Assembly (NCBI GenBank): GCA_009760855.2 | Contig: WPIO01000064.1 | Location: 1,689,501-1,753,500 of the forward strand | DNA: 64,000 bases | Source of the DNA: Cristatella mucedo | Lineage: Eukaryota; Bryozoa; Phylactolaemata; Cristatellidae | Reading direction: 5' to 3' | Part shown: one piece after another, positions 1 through 22,726 of the stretch | Layout: the number at the start of each line of letters is the position of its first letter | How positions within the stretch are numbered: the first letter of the stretch is position 1 | Notes under the pieces: generated by a model | Told to the model about the DNA's origin: nothing | What the model saw: the letters and a program-made list of their open reading frames with translations, nothing else | Database searches by the model: none | Program-made: the position numbers and the translations under genes

Positions 1-420
1 GGAGGTCGCCTCTTCCCCCCCCCAGGCGCCGCTCGTACGACCAGCTCGTGGCTTTCGTAGGGGAACTGGACGGTTATCTTAACTGTGCCCTCTCTCAGCG
101 TCTCTCGTCACCTTGACTACGCCAGTTCTCATGTGGCGATAGGATGTCCTCAGTATAGCTTCCCGCTTATAGCGAGTATGCCTGGTCTGCTTCTCGGCGA
201 GTATGCTGTGGGATGGGTCCCATCGATGTGGCTACCGATTCCTTATCGATTTCGATCGATTCTTTCCTCTTGGGGGTCGCTGGGACAAGGAGAGATCGAT
301 CAAGCCTCATTTCCTTTGCTCCGTTTTTTCCCTGATTCGTTAGTGAAACCAGTGAAGCTTTGCGCATCGCTGCTGTGCCGGCATCATCTGTGTCAGCTCT
401 CATCACGTGTCGCATTGCAG
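1..420 (+). other. PACSIN intron sequence at window start
   Basis: This stretch precedes the first recognised exon. It ends in a pyrimidine-containing CATTGCAG acceptor. Translations of 25-100 do not resemble the preceding F-BAR segment, so no further exon is claimed. Confidence 0.6.
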
Positions 421-9960
<9,540 letters not shown>

Positions 9961-10898
9961 CCGCTCGCGAGTTCTGTGTGGACGGTGGCAGCCAGGCGGC
10001 AGCGGACGACTCGCCGCCAGGTTGCGAGCAGCAGACGATGCACGCTCTTGCTAGGGTGGCGCTGCGGCTCCGACTTTGCCGTCGCCATCGCACAGCGCCG
10101 GCGCGTCTTCTTGCCTCGTCACCAGTTAGCTGCACACTTTGTCGTCGTCGTCGTCGTAGCGACCACCGAAAAGCGGAGCGTCGATCGACCCTGACTCGTT
10201 CCTCTTCGTCGCTCGGCGCCTACTGAGGTGCGCGTACGTGACTGCCCGCTTTTGCCCGCAGACAATCTGGATGGCTTGATTTCCCCCCTCAGCCAGTGCC
10301 GCGAAGCCGGCGGCTGACCTTCCGGCGTTACGCTGGCTGAGTCAATGGCTTGTTGGTAGGCGTGTGTGTGTGTGTGTGCCGGCTGTGGCGGAGGTGCTGC
10401 CTCAGCTCGGCTATGCCCGAGCCGCTAGTCATCGCCTTTTGTGATGCGGGGCGCATCGTTGGCCCAGCTCGGCGGGCGGTTGCCAGCACTTGCTCGCTAG
10501 GTAGGACGACCGTGCACGCGGCGGCGCTCTCTATCTGTCTTGTGGCTCAGGCATCTGGCGCTCCACACCAGCCACGCCCAGCAGCCTGTCACATGGGGGC
10601 ACGGAGTCCGCCGACTGTCGGGGGTGGCTTCAGGGGGAGTGTGAGCTGCAGCTCACACTACAGAACTGTAGTTCAGCAGTAGTTCAGCTGGCAATGCGGG
10701 GCGTCGAGGCGACATCCCGTTTGCCACTTGACTGGACACTGCCGATCAATTCTGAGGATAGAAGTAGCCAACCGGGCGTCAGTGCAATCGCATAACTCGC
10801 TGGCCGCTGCACTGTGATGCGGCAGAAGTTGCAGCTGGATCGAGTTAGTTTACGCTCGTAATCACTGAACTGTATACACTGAGCGTATGTCGTTTGCT
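9961..10898 (+). other. Probable PACSIN 3' UTR
   Basis: The GC-rich stretch between the stop codon and the AATAAA has no convincing reading frame. It contains a short (GT) run near 10360 and the palindrome at 10638. The extent is inferred from the hexamer only. Confidence 0.5.
10638..10671. repeat. 22-bp perfect palindrome plus second hairpin in PACSIN 3' UTR
   Basis: Positions 10638-10659 are a perfect palindrome centred on GAGCTGCAGCTC. Overlapping its end, CTACAG-AA-CTGTAG (10658-10671) is a second small stem-loop. Both would form in the PACSIN transcript. Confidence 0.85.
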
Positions 10899-10904
10899 AA
10901 TAAA
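10899..10904 (+). terminator. Candidate PACSIN polyadenylation signal
   Basis: AATAAA lies 939 nt after the PACSIN stop, followed by T/G-containing sequence. It is the first canonical hexamer I noticed in the 3' flank. No transcript evidence is available. Confidence 0.5.
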
Positions 10905-12274
10905 GCCGATCGACGATGATAGCTGCGACTCGTTTTGCGATAGCCGCGCTGTGTGGTGACAATCTGGGCGAGTTGCCAGGTCTATAGCCTCTGGTTTCAC
11001 GTGTTGTGTGTGTGTGTGCACTCGCATGTCTCGATGGCCGCCCTACGTGTTCCTCATTCTCTCTAGGACGGCAGTGTACCTTTGATATGTGACATGGCTA
11101 AGTATGCCCGGCTGAGGTCGCTGCCACGCGCTTAACACTTGCTGGGACGGCAGTTTCTTCTGTCAGCTGCGGGAGCATGCACGAGCTTGATTTGCACGGC
11201 TGCAGCACGTGGCACGTGAAAGCATCGGATGTTTCATGTGCCGGCTTGTCAAGCACGTGATGCTCGAGCATCGTGGCATGCTTGGGGTCATACATTTTGA
11301 GAATGCACTCATTGGCATACTCGGAAAATAAAACGGACCATGACCGTGCCAAGGTCAAGGCTTTGCATGGGCTGCCGCCGGCAGCAGCCCCTTTGATATG
11401 CCCATCGTGCTGTCTCGGCTACACAGGGTGTAGAGCCCGAAAGTGAAGGGTTGGCGGAGCCCATGTGTCTGTCAGTCTGGGGGGGAACCAAGTGACCACT
11501 CACTTGATTGGAGAGCTCCAGAGGAGCCGAAATGTAAAGGCTCTTTACTCGATCCACACAGCAGTCTCAATTCTCTTAACTAGTCTCGGCAGCAACCAGT
11601 TTATTGTTTTAGCAAGCACCCATAACCCCAAACACGGCAGGTGCCGAATCACGCCTGCTCATGTCACATCCAGGGCTCTAGCTGACTTTTAAGGCAGTTG
11701 CTGTGGTATTTGAATATCGAATACGCTGAAAGTGACTGCGAGACAGACATGGCCAAACAGTAGGCCGAGCATGGCAACAACCGAACAGTTGTGCTACGCT
11801 AGGCTTATTTCGTAAACAGGTAAAGGACTAGGGATGAAAAAAAAGTAAAAGTTGACTGATCAAACAGTCTCATTAAAATACCATCGGGAGAGCCAAAGCC
11901 AGCAGCTATCGTCCTGCTCGCACTGGTCAACGAAGGATCGCGAGCTGCAGCACTCGAACGCACGACCTATGTCGTGAAGTGCGAGCGCTTCACCCCTGGG
12001 CTAAGACCCAGAGGCAGTTAACAACATTAGCAACTGTCAAGATCGTGCGATGCCGCAGATGTCCGTGAGAGTAAGGAACCACCGGTCGATTAGTTAGTTA
12101 CTCCGATAACTAGCTTAAGCTGAGCTGCTGCCTGCATCAGCTAGCAAAAATAAGTGCAACCTGCAGATGGAGAAAGCTGAAGGATCAGCTGCTAAATAAG
12201 CAGTAGACGAATCGCAGCTAAGAGTGATAGCACATGTCCTAGGTTAGCCAATTGGTGTTGCAAGCAAATGCAGA
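10905..12274. other. Intergenic region between convergent PACSIN and DCAF13
   Basis: No gene is seen. The stretch contains a tRNA-derived SINE at about 11853-12016. Short open frames here lack recognisable motifs. Confidence 0.5.
11853..12016 (-). mobile_element. tRNA-derived SINE
   Basis: Minus strand has an A box-like TTAGCCCAGGGGTGAAG and, about 40 nt on, a B box-like CGTTCGAGTGC, followed by the family tail region rich in 'gagactgttt..atca'. Same family as the copies at 37225 and 51345. A and B boxes are internal pol III promoter elements in tRNA-derived SINEs. Confidence 0.75.
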
Positions 12275-12280
12275 TTTATT
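12275..12280 (-). terminator. Candidate DCAF13 polyadenylation signal
   Basis: TTTATT on the plus strand reads AATAAA on the DCAF13 strand, 512 nt past the stop. A variant ATTAAA (12586-12591) is closer, so the true site is uncertain. Confidence 0.4.
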
Positions 12281-12792
12281 GAATATGTCACAAATCTTGC
12301 TCTTGAGATGTATGCCCCAGAAAAACGCATGCTGCAATTTCAGAGAATATGCCATAACTAATTATCCATGGATAGGTTAGAAAGCACTGCTAATATTAGC
12401 ACCTGAACTTGCACGTGCAATGTTGCTCTGCTTTTGACCAGTAAACTACTGAAACACGGAGAGTTTCGTGCTGGCAAATTATCGATGGATGCTGGGATGC
12501 TAAATGTGAACGGTATCATGCCTGTACAAGGCATGAAGGCTTTTTAAGCCTCACAACCAATTAAAACAAAGAATAATGACGCACATTTAATAGCATACCA
12601 TGCCTAAAAAAGGGATGCATGTCTTCCAATCCCCTTGTACATAAAAAGGATGATGTTAAAATAAGCTTCGACTACATGTGAAACAGCATTCAGACTGCTT
12701 CTGCAAATTACAGTTGCACAGCCACACTTGTGATCCACCAGGAAGCTTGTCAAGCAAGGCACTTTTCAGACCAAGCAGCAGCAAGCACAACT

Positions 12793-12880
12793 CTACTCCA
12801 TGACATTAACAACGTGCTTCTTTCTCTCGGGCAGATGGGGTACTGTTCCTGGTTTGCTGTGCGCTCTTCGGTTGGCTTCC
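12793..12880 (-). CDS. DCAF13: DCAF13 exon 10 and stop
   Basis: It encodes KEANRRAHSKPGTVPHLPER, KKHVVNVME and TAG. Acceptor TTTTAG. HSKPG and KKHVV are diagnostic for the Sof1 C-terminus. Confidence 0.95.
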
Positions 12881-15800
12881 CTAAAACGATGCACACGATG
12901 TGTCATCGTACATATATATATCGGCATAAGGAAAAATGACACGAGGTAGCAAAATCGACAACAGGCTACTGTGCGATTGGAGCACGGGGTAAGACTGTGA
13001 GAGTAAAAATGCATTCTTCCTCCCTCGATCACTGCTAAGGCGAATGCTATGAGTGAAGACTGTCTCATTTAGATATAAGCTATCTTGAGTCAATTAAACA
13101 AGCAGCCACTATGGTATCTCAACACCAATAAAGCTCCTATCAGTACGATGACCACGTGTAAAGGCTAAACACAGTTTAATCACGAACTCTCTTTCAACTA
13201 GTGCGACAGATAATGGGGGGAGGGACCAAAAATTGCACAAACCTTCAGCATCTGCCCACAAGTAGCCCTTTTCTGCTGAATGAATTAGCATAAGAGCTAC
13301 AAAGGTCGGTCATCAAATCCTTGCAGGTAATCCCGGAGAACTTTTCAGGCTCTGAACAGTTTGCTTGGCAGATCCCAGCGGGTGCCAAACCCACAAACCA
13401 CATTGACATGCTTCCCTAAAGCACACGTACAGAGCCTTGAAGATTTAGTTATCTGAGTGTGCATAAATGCCAATATTTCTTAACACCTATTCTAGGTGTT
13501 GCCAAGGCCGGTATTTTTGCTGACACTAGAATCCAGGCCTGTAAAATTACAGTTTAAAAAGCAGGACAGGCACAATGTGAATAACAGATGAGCACAGTTG
13601 GTCTAGGTAACGAGAAGCAGCCATACTATCTACAGTCATTATAGAACTGTTAGGGCGGTTGAGGGGCAAAGAAGAAGTTTTGAGTCCACGAAATGGGGAT
13701 AAACAATACAAGTGGGTAGAACTGAAAGAAAAAGGCCTTAGAAGAGACTCCTACTGGGGAAGTTCCACCACTCTCTCCTCACTTCCTCTTCCTCCATCCA
13801 CCCCTCTCTTATCTTATCTTTCACTCACAACTCTCTCAGTACACGTCTTTACTGCCTCTTGTAGGGGGCATGTGACATGACTTACTTGAGAGCTCAAGTA
13901 AACCACCACACCCCCACCAACAAATCAAGCTGATTTTTCAGCTAAATGACTATATCGAAGTTCTGTGTTCACGGCAGTACGGGTGCATGCACGAACTAGT
14001 CCTGTATACTGATGCCTGCAACTAGAAGCTTGGGTTATGCAAGAATGCTTAGGAACCGATGTGAACAGAGCTGGTGACTGTTGGTTGATTTACCGTATTT
14101 TTTTTTTTTACTTCAGCGATTACTGACATTGTCGACAGCACAGAACCAAGGGACTGGATTATAACCCGAAAGGCAGAGGCCTCTCACTTCTCTCGAACCA
14201 GACGCCAGGCAGTGATAAAACATGCGGCCGAGATCACACGAGTCGACACGACAGCAGTAAGACATACTTCCGCTTAGATGCCTCCCGCATGGTGCGAAGC
14301 TCTTTCGCTTGACTGTACACCATCTTCGGAACATGCCGGTGCCGGGCAATGCGTCTGATTTGAGGATGGCTAGCAAACTTCTCCTTGAGCTTCTCACCAT
14401 AATCAAATGCTTCTTTCTCCCTGGGTCGGAGCTACAACGAGCACATCTAAAGGTAAAGCACACGGGCATTACATGCATCATGGTGGGAGGGGTGCACTGG
14501 AATGTGCACGGTGCAAACTTGAAAAATAAATATGGGAGAGTATTCAATAACGCACTCCAAGCATAACCGGCTTTCGGTGTGTATACGGTAGCCAGCAGGC
14601 ATACGGTATTGTATCCTGGGGACTGCTGAGAATCTCCCACTAAGCAACTGCACGGGTAGGTGCTATCAAGGAAGTAAACACTAAAAACCTTAATCGCAGC
14701 ATTTACAAAACGATGCAGCGCCCTCCACAAGACAGATCGGCCTACGAATTACACATGCTGCCAAAGAATGAAAAGCACCTCTTCTGCACTGGTACAAATA
14801 CAGGGCAAAAAACAAAACATAATTACGACAGAGCACAACAGAAATGCCAGTAAAGAGTGTTCGGTTGCACACGAGCAACGATACGTGCTCACTCATCCAT
14901 ATACCTGCAATATGGCTGTAATACATTTCAGCAACAGCAAGGATCAAGGAAAAGCTGCTCTGCCGGCGACAAATTAAAGCACAAACGGCATTTTTTTGTA
15001 TTCTTAATGTGCAACTGGCTAATGGACAGCACGAGCCACAGCACCGATTAAGCCCAGCACGGCAGGCGCCGTGCCAGTATGCGTACCACGCCGATCTTTT
15101 CCGAGGCCTTTGCTTTCCACACACGGATGTTCATTTCATCTGAACCGCTCAAGATGTATTTCTCGTCTAATGACCATTTAACAGACGAGACTCGCTGCAT
15201 CCTTGCAGTGTGATAGACCTCACAGCTTCTGCCTTTTTCCACCGGGAATATTCTGATGGTTTTGTCATAACTGCCAGACACAAACTGTTTACCAGTGGGT
15301 GAGTAGTCCACATCAAGAACTACGAGAGACAAAAACCATGCCCACGGCAAGTGACAACGGAGGCACAACCGCAGACGACATACACAAAGCGTTTAATGCA
15401 TCGACACGACGGGAGCTTTTCAAATCATGTGCAAATACGACAAAACAGCATAGAGCCAACACGGCAGACTCTAGAATTCACCCCGAAGATGGAAGGCTCG
15501 AACGAGGTATTTTGATCTGCAATAGTGAAGAAAATGTGAGCTACCCGCCAAGAACTTGAGCACACTGCTGCCTGCTTGCACTTTGGTGTGCACAGGGCGG
15601 GAGCCATAAGTCACATTACTTCCTTCTGCTGAAAAGGTTCTCGAAAAGATTGCCACTAAACCACTTGAGGTCTTGCGTCTGGCTTGAAGCAGCACCATTC
15701 GGATGAAACAGCACTTGTCCATGTAACGGACATAATTTCCAGTAGCAATGACGGTGGAGAAATGCAGCACAGGTAATCAATCCTCCATCGATCACGCTGC

Positions 15801-18800
15801 GCTGACATGCTTCGGCCCGATCCAGGTCCACCTGGAGCGCGATGCTCAGACCAGCAGCTCGAAACCTGCAGCAGCTTCGTCAGCTTTGGGTGTCTCACTG
15901 TTCCCCTCCCTCTAAACTATGCAGCTCTCATCGAGAGCAATTCGGTTCAGAATCAATCACTTGGGATCGCTTCCACGTCAACGGCAATCGGCTGTGCACA
16001 TCATTGCCACCCACTCGGAGAAGCTGCTGTGGTTTAATTAAGCAAGACTGAACCTTTCGAGACGTCGGGTTCTGGATATCGGCCAACTTTGTTCCAGCTA
16101 AGCTATGATAAACCGAACTCTCTTACAAGTACGGCTAAAACTGTAGCCAAAATCAAGAATGGCTACTTTCAATTGGAAGTATGGCCCAAGCTCCCGAAGG
16201 CTGCCAAGGAAAGCCTGATTACAGACTAGTGGCATGCCACGGTCACAGCTTGAGCCGCCCATTCAGATTAGGCTGCACCAATAGGACGATGCAACGATGA
16301 GTACGCACCGGACGCACGTGCAACACGAGGCGTCCCAGAGCAAAAAAAGCTCAGAATGTCAAATAGCCTTTCCCTTTGATGCCTGCTGAGATATGAGAGC
16401 AATAAACTGAATACATGCCAGAACCAGCCATCCTCAAAACCCTTCTCGCCTACAAATGCATCACCTTCTGTAACTCCACAAAGACATAAAGACTATGTGG
16501 GTGTTACGCAGAAGAGTTTTGTATAGCGCACTCACAGCCTAAGCGGCTTTCGGTAAGCATTCGGTAGCCAACAGACTTCATATCAGTCAAACGAAGAGAA
16601 AGTGGGAAGCATAGCAGAGTCAGGAGAGCAGTTGAAGTAGTGAGTAGCATGGAAGTAGCAGCTCAGGACCACTGAAAAGGATGTGCCATAGTCGGCAGCA
16701 GGAGAGTGGTCGTCGCTGCATAAGAATTGAGAAAGTGAGTTCCACAGCCTAGGACCTGCAGAGCTCAAGCTTCTGGCGCCAACAGTCTATAAGCGGAGGA
16801 ATGGAACAGCTAATGTATTGTCCATATAGGACCTGAGGGCACGAAGAGGCTGCAACTGATGCAGCAGTTCAGCTAGGTATGGAGGAGCCAAGCCGTAGCA
16901 GGCCTTGTGGTTCAGTGTACGAACTTGGCTCTGTATTCGTTAATCAACCATCAGGCAGCCATCCTAACTCTTTTAGCAAAGGAGACACGAGGTCAAATAC
17001 CTTGAGACTCGAAACTAGCCTCGCATCCATATTCATCACCAGCTGCAGTGGCCTAGTTGCTTTCTTTGGTAGCCCAGCCAAAAGGGAATTACAATAATCT
17101 AGCCGAGACAGAACTAAGGAGCTAGTTAAATTGTTTGCAAGCTACCCTGGAAGACAGCTCTTAATCTTAGATAGGGATCGGACGTGATGGCTAGCTGTAG
17201 AAGCAGTCTTCTGAATGAAGCTTTTAAAATTTAGGTAGCTGTCGAAAACGACACCTAAATTTCGAGCACGTGGTGATGATCGCACAACAGCGTCGCCTAT
17301 TAGAAGAGCAAAGCCTTCTAGTCTAGCCAAAAGCTTAGGGTATCCTGTGAGCAGCAGTTCAGTTTTATCGTCGTTTAATTTCAAGAAATCTGCCAACATC
17401 CAGGATCGAATGTCGGCAAGGCAAGCAGTCAGTTTATCAGTTGCTGCAGCAGATTAAGACGGTTTGAATGACAAATACAACTGAGCATCGTCAGCATAAA
17501 AGTGATATCCTATTCCATGGGCCTTAACGACTTTTCTCAGAGGTTGAGTATAAATGGAGAACAGCAAGGGACTGAGAACAGACTCTTGAGGGAGTCCACA
17601 GGTGACCCTTCTCGTGTGTGAGACCTGACCCCCACACGACACGGATTGAAAACGAACAGACAAGTACAATTTAAACCACGCTAGTGCCTCGTCTGCCAGA
17701 CCGATCGTTGTTCTCAAGATCTCAAGTAGAACATCATGATCAAAGGTGTCGAAGGCAGCTGATAGCTCTAGCAGAGCTAGGGCAGTGACATTCCCGTCAT
17801 CATTGCCACATAGAATAGCATTGTTAACATGAAGGAGAGCAGTTTCAGAGGGGTGCTGCCTCTTGAACCCTGATTGAAATGTTGCTGACATTTCTTTCTT
17901 TTCAAAATGTGCAACGAGCAGCATAGCGACAATTTTTTCAAGAATCTTTGACAAGAAAGGAAGAAAGGAAACTGAGCGATAGTTGGCAAGGACCTCTGTA
18001 TCTAATACAGGCTTTTTAAGAATAGGTCTAACGATTGCCGATTTGAAGGACTTGGGGACGACCCCTTTTCCCAAAGAAGCATTAAAAATCTTGGTTATGG
18101 CAGGGCTAAGTTGGTCTGCAAGTGAAGACCACAGAGATGAAGGTATAGGGTCTTCAGGAGACGAGCTCTTTTTGCAAGACCTTATTAAGGCAGCCACATC
18201 ACAGGCAGAAACATCAGAGAACCTTTTACGAAAGGTCACAGGTTGAGGAACGGCGATTGGTTTGGTCGGAGGGGGCTTAATGGATGCACGAATGTGCACA
18301 ATTTTTTCAGTAAAGAAGGCTGAAAACTTTTCGGCTGAGCCCTTAATATCTGGGGAGTCAGACCTGGCAGCATTGGCCAGTAAATGGTTTACTGTCTTAT
18401 AAATCTGTTTAGTGTCCGACTGGCAGGAATTCAGTTTTCTAATGAAAAAAGAAGCCCTGGCTTTTTTAAGCTTTCGGGTGCAAACTCGAAGGAAGTCTTT
18501 TAAATTGACTAGGTCTGCATCAAACCCCGATTTCTTAAAACGACGTTCAAGCGTGCGCAACCCGGCACATCTTTTGAAGTTTTTTTGTAAACTGAAAGGA
18601 ATCTCCACGAATTTGTACACGGATAGAATGAACGGGAGCATGCTTAAGAGCACTCCTGAGTGTCATGTTCACTGCGTCAGCGAGGGTATCGAGGCTGTCG
18701 GTCGAGTCTGGGTGCAAATCAAGAAGACATGAATCACCAAAAGATTTACAAATTGTGTCTATGTCAATGCTTTTTAAGTTACGTCGCTGGAGAAGTTCGA

Positions 18801-20599
18801 CATTACCCTGTAAGTACAAGGAAACACGAGCAGTAAACGAGAACGAACAATGATCCGAGAGGGTCAGCAGGCACACCACAAGGTCAGTGGGGAAGACATT
18901 CTTAGTGATCACGAGATCTAGAATATAGCCACCGAGGTGGGTGGTATGATTAACGTGCTGGACCAAACCAAAATTCTCCAGACAGTCAAGAAACGAGCAG
19001 ACCTGGCTGTTGATAGGGTTGTCAACGTGAATATTGAAGTATCCTACAATCAGTAGCGGCCTGTCACACACAAATATCTTAGCGAGGAACTCTGAAAACT
19101 CCTCTATAAACACGTTTAGACAGCTAGAACGAGGTCGGTATATCACAACAGTGAGAGGCATTGTCTTTGATGAGGACCTGATTGCAACTAATTCAAACGA
19201 TGGCCCATGAGTAAAACTGCACATCTTATAGCCAAATGATTCACTAACAACAATTGCCAACCCCAACACCAACCTTGTCAGAACGCATGGACTTGGACCT
19301 TAGTAACGGCCGTCGATCGACGTTTCGCAACATGCTGAGGCACGGAAAGTGAGCTACTACCGCAACGAGTACTATCCAGTGCTTTAAACTTACGGGTCGT
19401 GGGTTTGATAGCCGAGCTGTTGATAGGGCGAACACAGGATGCAGGAAGGTTCTCACTGAACCGCCGAAGAAAGCTCGTCCTGCCGGTAGGTATAGACTAA
19501 TGGTGACATCGCACCTTATGCTAAGCAGGTCTTGTTTTGTGTAGCATATCCGAAAACTGCTCAAAAATAGTCACAGGGAAGATAGCAGGAGAATACTCTA
19601 AGGTATCACGGAGAAATCAGGTAAAGGTCCACACCACGCTAGGAGTCGCCCGAGGTTGCTCTCTAGCGCAGGGAAGAAGCACTCAAAACACAGTAACCAT
19701 GCACATACAACCAAGTGTGTCCTATGCCACAACCACAAACCCAAAAAATACTAGCTGATTTAATAGCGTCTTTCGTATAGCAACAGAAGTGCCTTTACGG
19801 CTATCACCACTGCTTACAGCAGCAATAAAGGATCGCCCACCACAGGATTCGAACCCATGACCTTGAAGTCGAGGTCGTGAAAAGCGACAGCCATACCTAG
19901 TGGATCATCACGGCTCACCAAGATATAACCATACCTACGACAAGAGTTTGAGTGGCACAGTACCAAAGAGCAGACACCAAGCATTCGTACCTGCCACTGC
20001 ATTAAAGCTGACAGGGAGAAAGTTAGACAAAAAACCGATATGCAAAAGACAAGCAGTGAATGAGCCTAAAATGGTCAAAAAGAGAATGGGGTAAAATATT
20101 ATAGCAGTAATTTGAAAGAATAAAAGCAGTAATGAAATCGTCACTGCCAAATTGCAAAACATTGTCAGAGAGCGAGAAACTATTGCAAACCAGCATGAAT
20201 GCTACTGAGGTGAGCTTAGACCATATCGACAGCAGCAACAGTTGCTAGGAATGCTAAAACAATGTGTTATCGAGCAAGATGGGGACTTGAAGATGGAAGA
20301 CGACATGTAAATGGCTTGTACAGCTCTGCATCATTAATGATGATAAAAATAATAATATATATACATGTATAGCAGCATCTAGACTACTCAATCTCTTTCT
20401 AGGCATTTTACATTTTCTGTAAAGGAAGCACAATCAAATGGTTACTGGCAACATGCACAATGTCAACAAGTATAACATGGTTGGAGGCGACATGCACAGT
20501 ATCAACATGCACATTAAGCTACTATTGCCCTAAAACACTCCTTTTCTGTAAAGGAAGCACAATCAAATGGTTACTGGCAACATGCACAATGTCAACAAG

Positions 20600-20635
<36 letters not shown>

Positions 20636-22656
20636 TAACTTGATAAAGCGCCCTCAGAGAACTTAATCTCTCTCTAGGCGCTTTACATTTGCTGCAAAGT
20701 GAAATGCAATTGAATGGTAAGTAAAATCATGCTTGAAAAACAAACGAAATGAATAATATGGTTAGGGGTGACATGCACTGGGTCAGCATGCAAATGTGGT
20801 TAGTGGCAGCATGCACAGTGTCAGCACACATCAAGGACGAATCACAGGGACCCACTGAATGCTGTCCTAAATAGGTGTGTTTTTAGGTTCCTTTTAAATG
20901 TGGTCAGGTCAGGGGATGTTCTGACGCAGGTCGGGAGGGAGTTCCAGGCTTTGGGAGCATATGAACTAAATGCACGGTCTCCAAAGGATTTAAGGTTTGC
21001 TGGATTCCGAAAAGCGGGTGGTACGATGCTTGGCCTGATGGGGTAGTATATCTGACAGATAGGCTGGAGCCATAGAATGAAGGGACCTAAAAGTGAGCGA
21101 CAAAACCTTGAAGTCAATCCGTTGCTTGACTGGTAACCAGTGCATGTCGGCGAGAAGTGGAGTAATGTGGCAACTGCGACGCTCACGACAGACAAGCCTA
21201 GCTGCAGAGTTTTGCACCAGCTGCAATCGCCTGATCGCACATGCTGGTAGGCCAGTAAGCAGTGAGTTGCAGAAGTCGAGACGGGATGTCACGAATGCAT
21301 GAACCAACATAGATGTGGTATCTTTATCTAAACAAGCCCGAATTTTAGTAATGTTATGAAGCTGAAAATAGGCGGATTTGACTGTGGAGCTGATATGGTC
21401 GTATAACATGGTTGGAGGCGACATGCACAGTATCAACATGCACATTAAGCTACTATTGCCCTAAAACACTCCTTCCGGATCGCCGAATATGCCTTTAAGC
21501 AACCCATCACTGCACGAGCATTCATTAACAGGCTTACCTGCTGACACATGGTCCATGTGAATGTTCATTGGCATCCGGAGGTTTCGAATGTCAAATGTGT
21601 ACAAACTAAAAATATGTATCACTTAGAGGACGTTTTCACTACACTTTAAAATGCTATCAAGACAACAAAGTAGGACCAACCGGCCAGCTCCTTGAAATGG
21701 CAGGTGGAACAGTAACACGTAGCATCCAACAAAATGTATGTCTCCACATTGCTTCTGTCCCAATAGAGGTAAGTCAGTACACAATGTCAATCACCCTAAC
21801 GAGACTGGCAAAAACGACTGTCCATCACTAACAAATGACTTCACGGGCGGGTCGACAAGTTAAAATCATCGCCGAGGGCAGAGCATTCATCTCGAAGCTT
21901 AACACTTTCCTGACTTAACATTCAGAACATCACTCGTGCCCATGCACATGCATTCAGGTATCCCAACATTTTCAGCTACACTCGCATACACATCCTTGCA
22001 CATGCACACACATCCTTGCAGATGCACACAGATTGTCACACATGCACACACATCATCAGACATGCACACACATCGTAGCACATGCACACACATCCTTGCA
22101 CATGCATGCATATTAATGAACACTAGCTCCGGTTACCTGCTTGCTTTCAATTGGACAAGCTGTCGACCATGCACAGATAGAATCAACTGAGTGGTTGATC
22201 ATATGCTTGCTATAAGGTTCAGTATGCACCCAAAGTATTTGCACATGGTTTGGAGCTGCAAATCTACAAGCAGCACTAGAGCATAATTGCTCTGCTCTAC
22301 TTTTCTTCATGCTGGCTGGTCTGTAACACATGAGTAAGGATGGGGAAAGTGGGTTTGAAAAAAGGAGGACTGCAACGTGGCAACTAAAGTTTCACACAAG
22401 CGCCCAGAGCCGACACAGGGGCCCAGACCCAACACGGGCGCCCGCAGCTGATACACGCACGCACTGACATCTCTCACACAAGCAAAACCAAACAAACACA
22501 CAACCAAACGCATATACATACTATACTCACTACACAAAATAAAAAGGCCAAGAGATCGCATCTGCATTGTTTGATATCATCTTCTTTTAAAACTGTAGAC
22601 CGTGAAGGCTGTAGGAAGTCTGGCAAGAAACTGATGTAGAGTGAGAGAGTGAGAGT

Positions 22657-22726
<70 letters not shown>

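Noticed and set aside
25-100. Possible upstream PACSIN exon encoding RRSYDQLVAFVGELDGYL
   Set aside because: It does not match the F-BAR segment that should precede exon 421-546, and no phase-compatible splice pair is clear.
21955-22112. CRISPR-like array
   Set aside because: Units are about 20 bp of CA-rich sequence with drifting repeats, lie in an intron of an animal gene, and have no constant repeat of CRISPR length.
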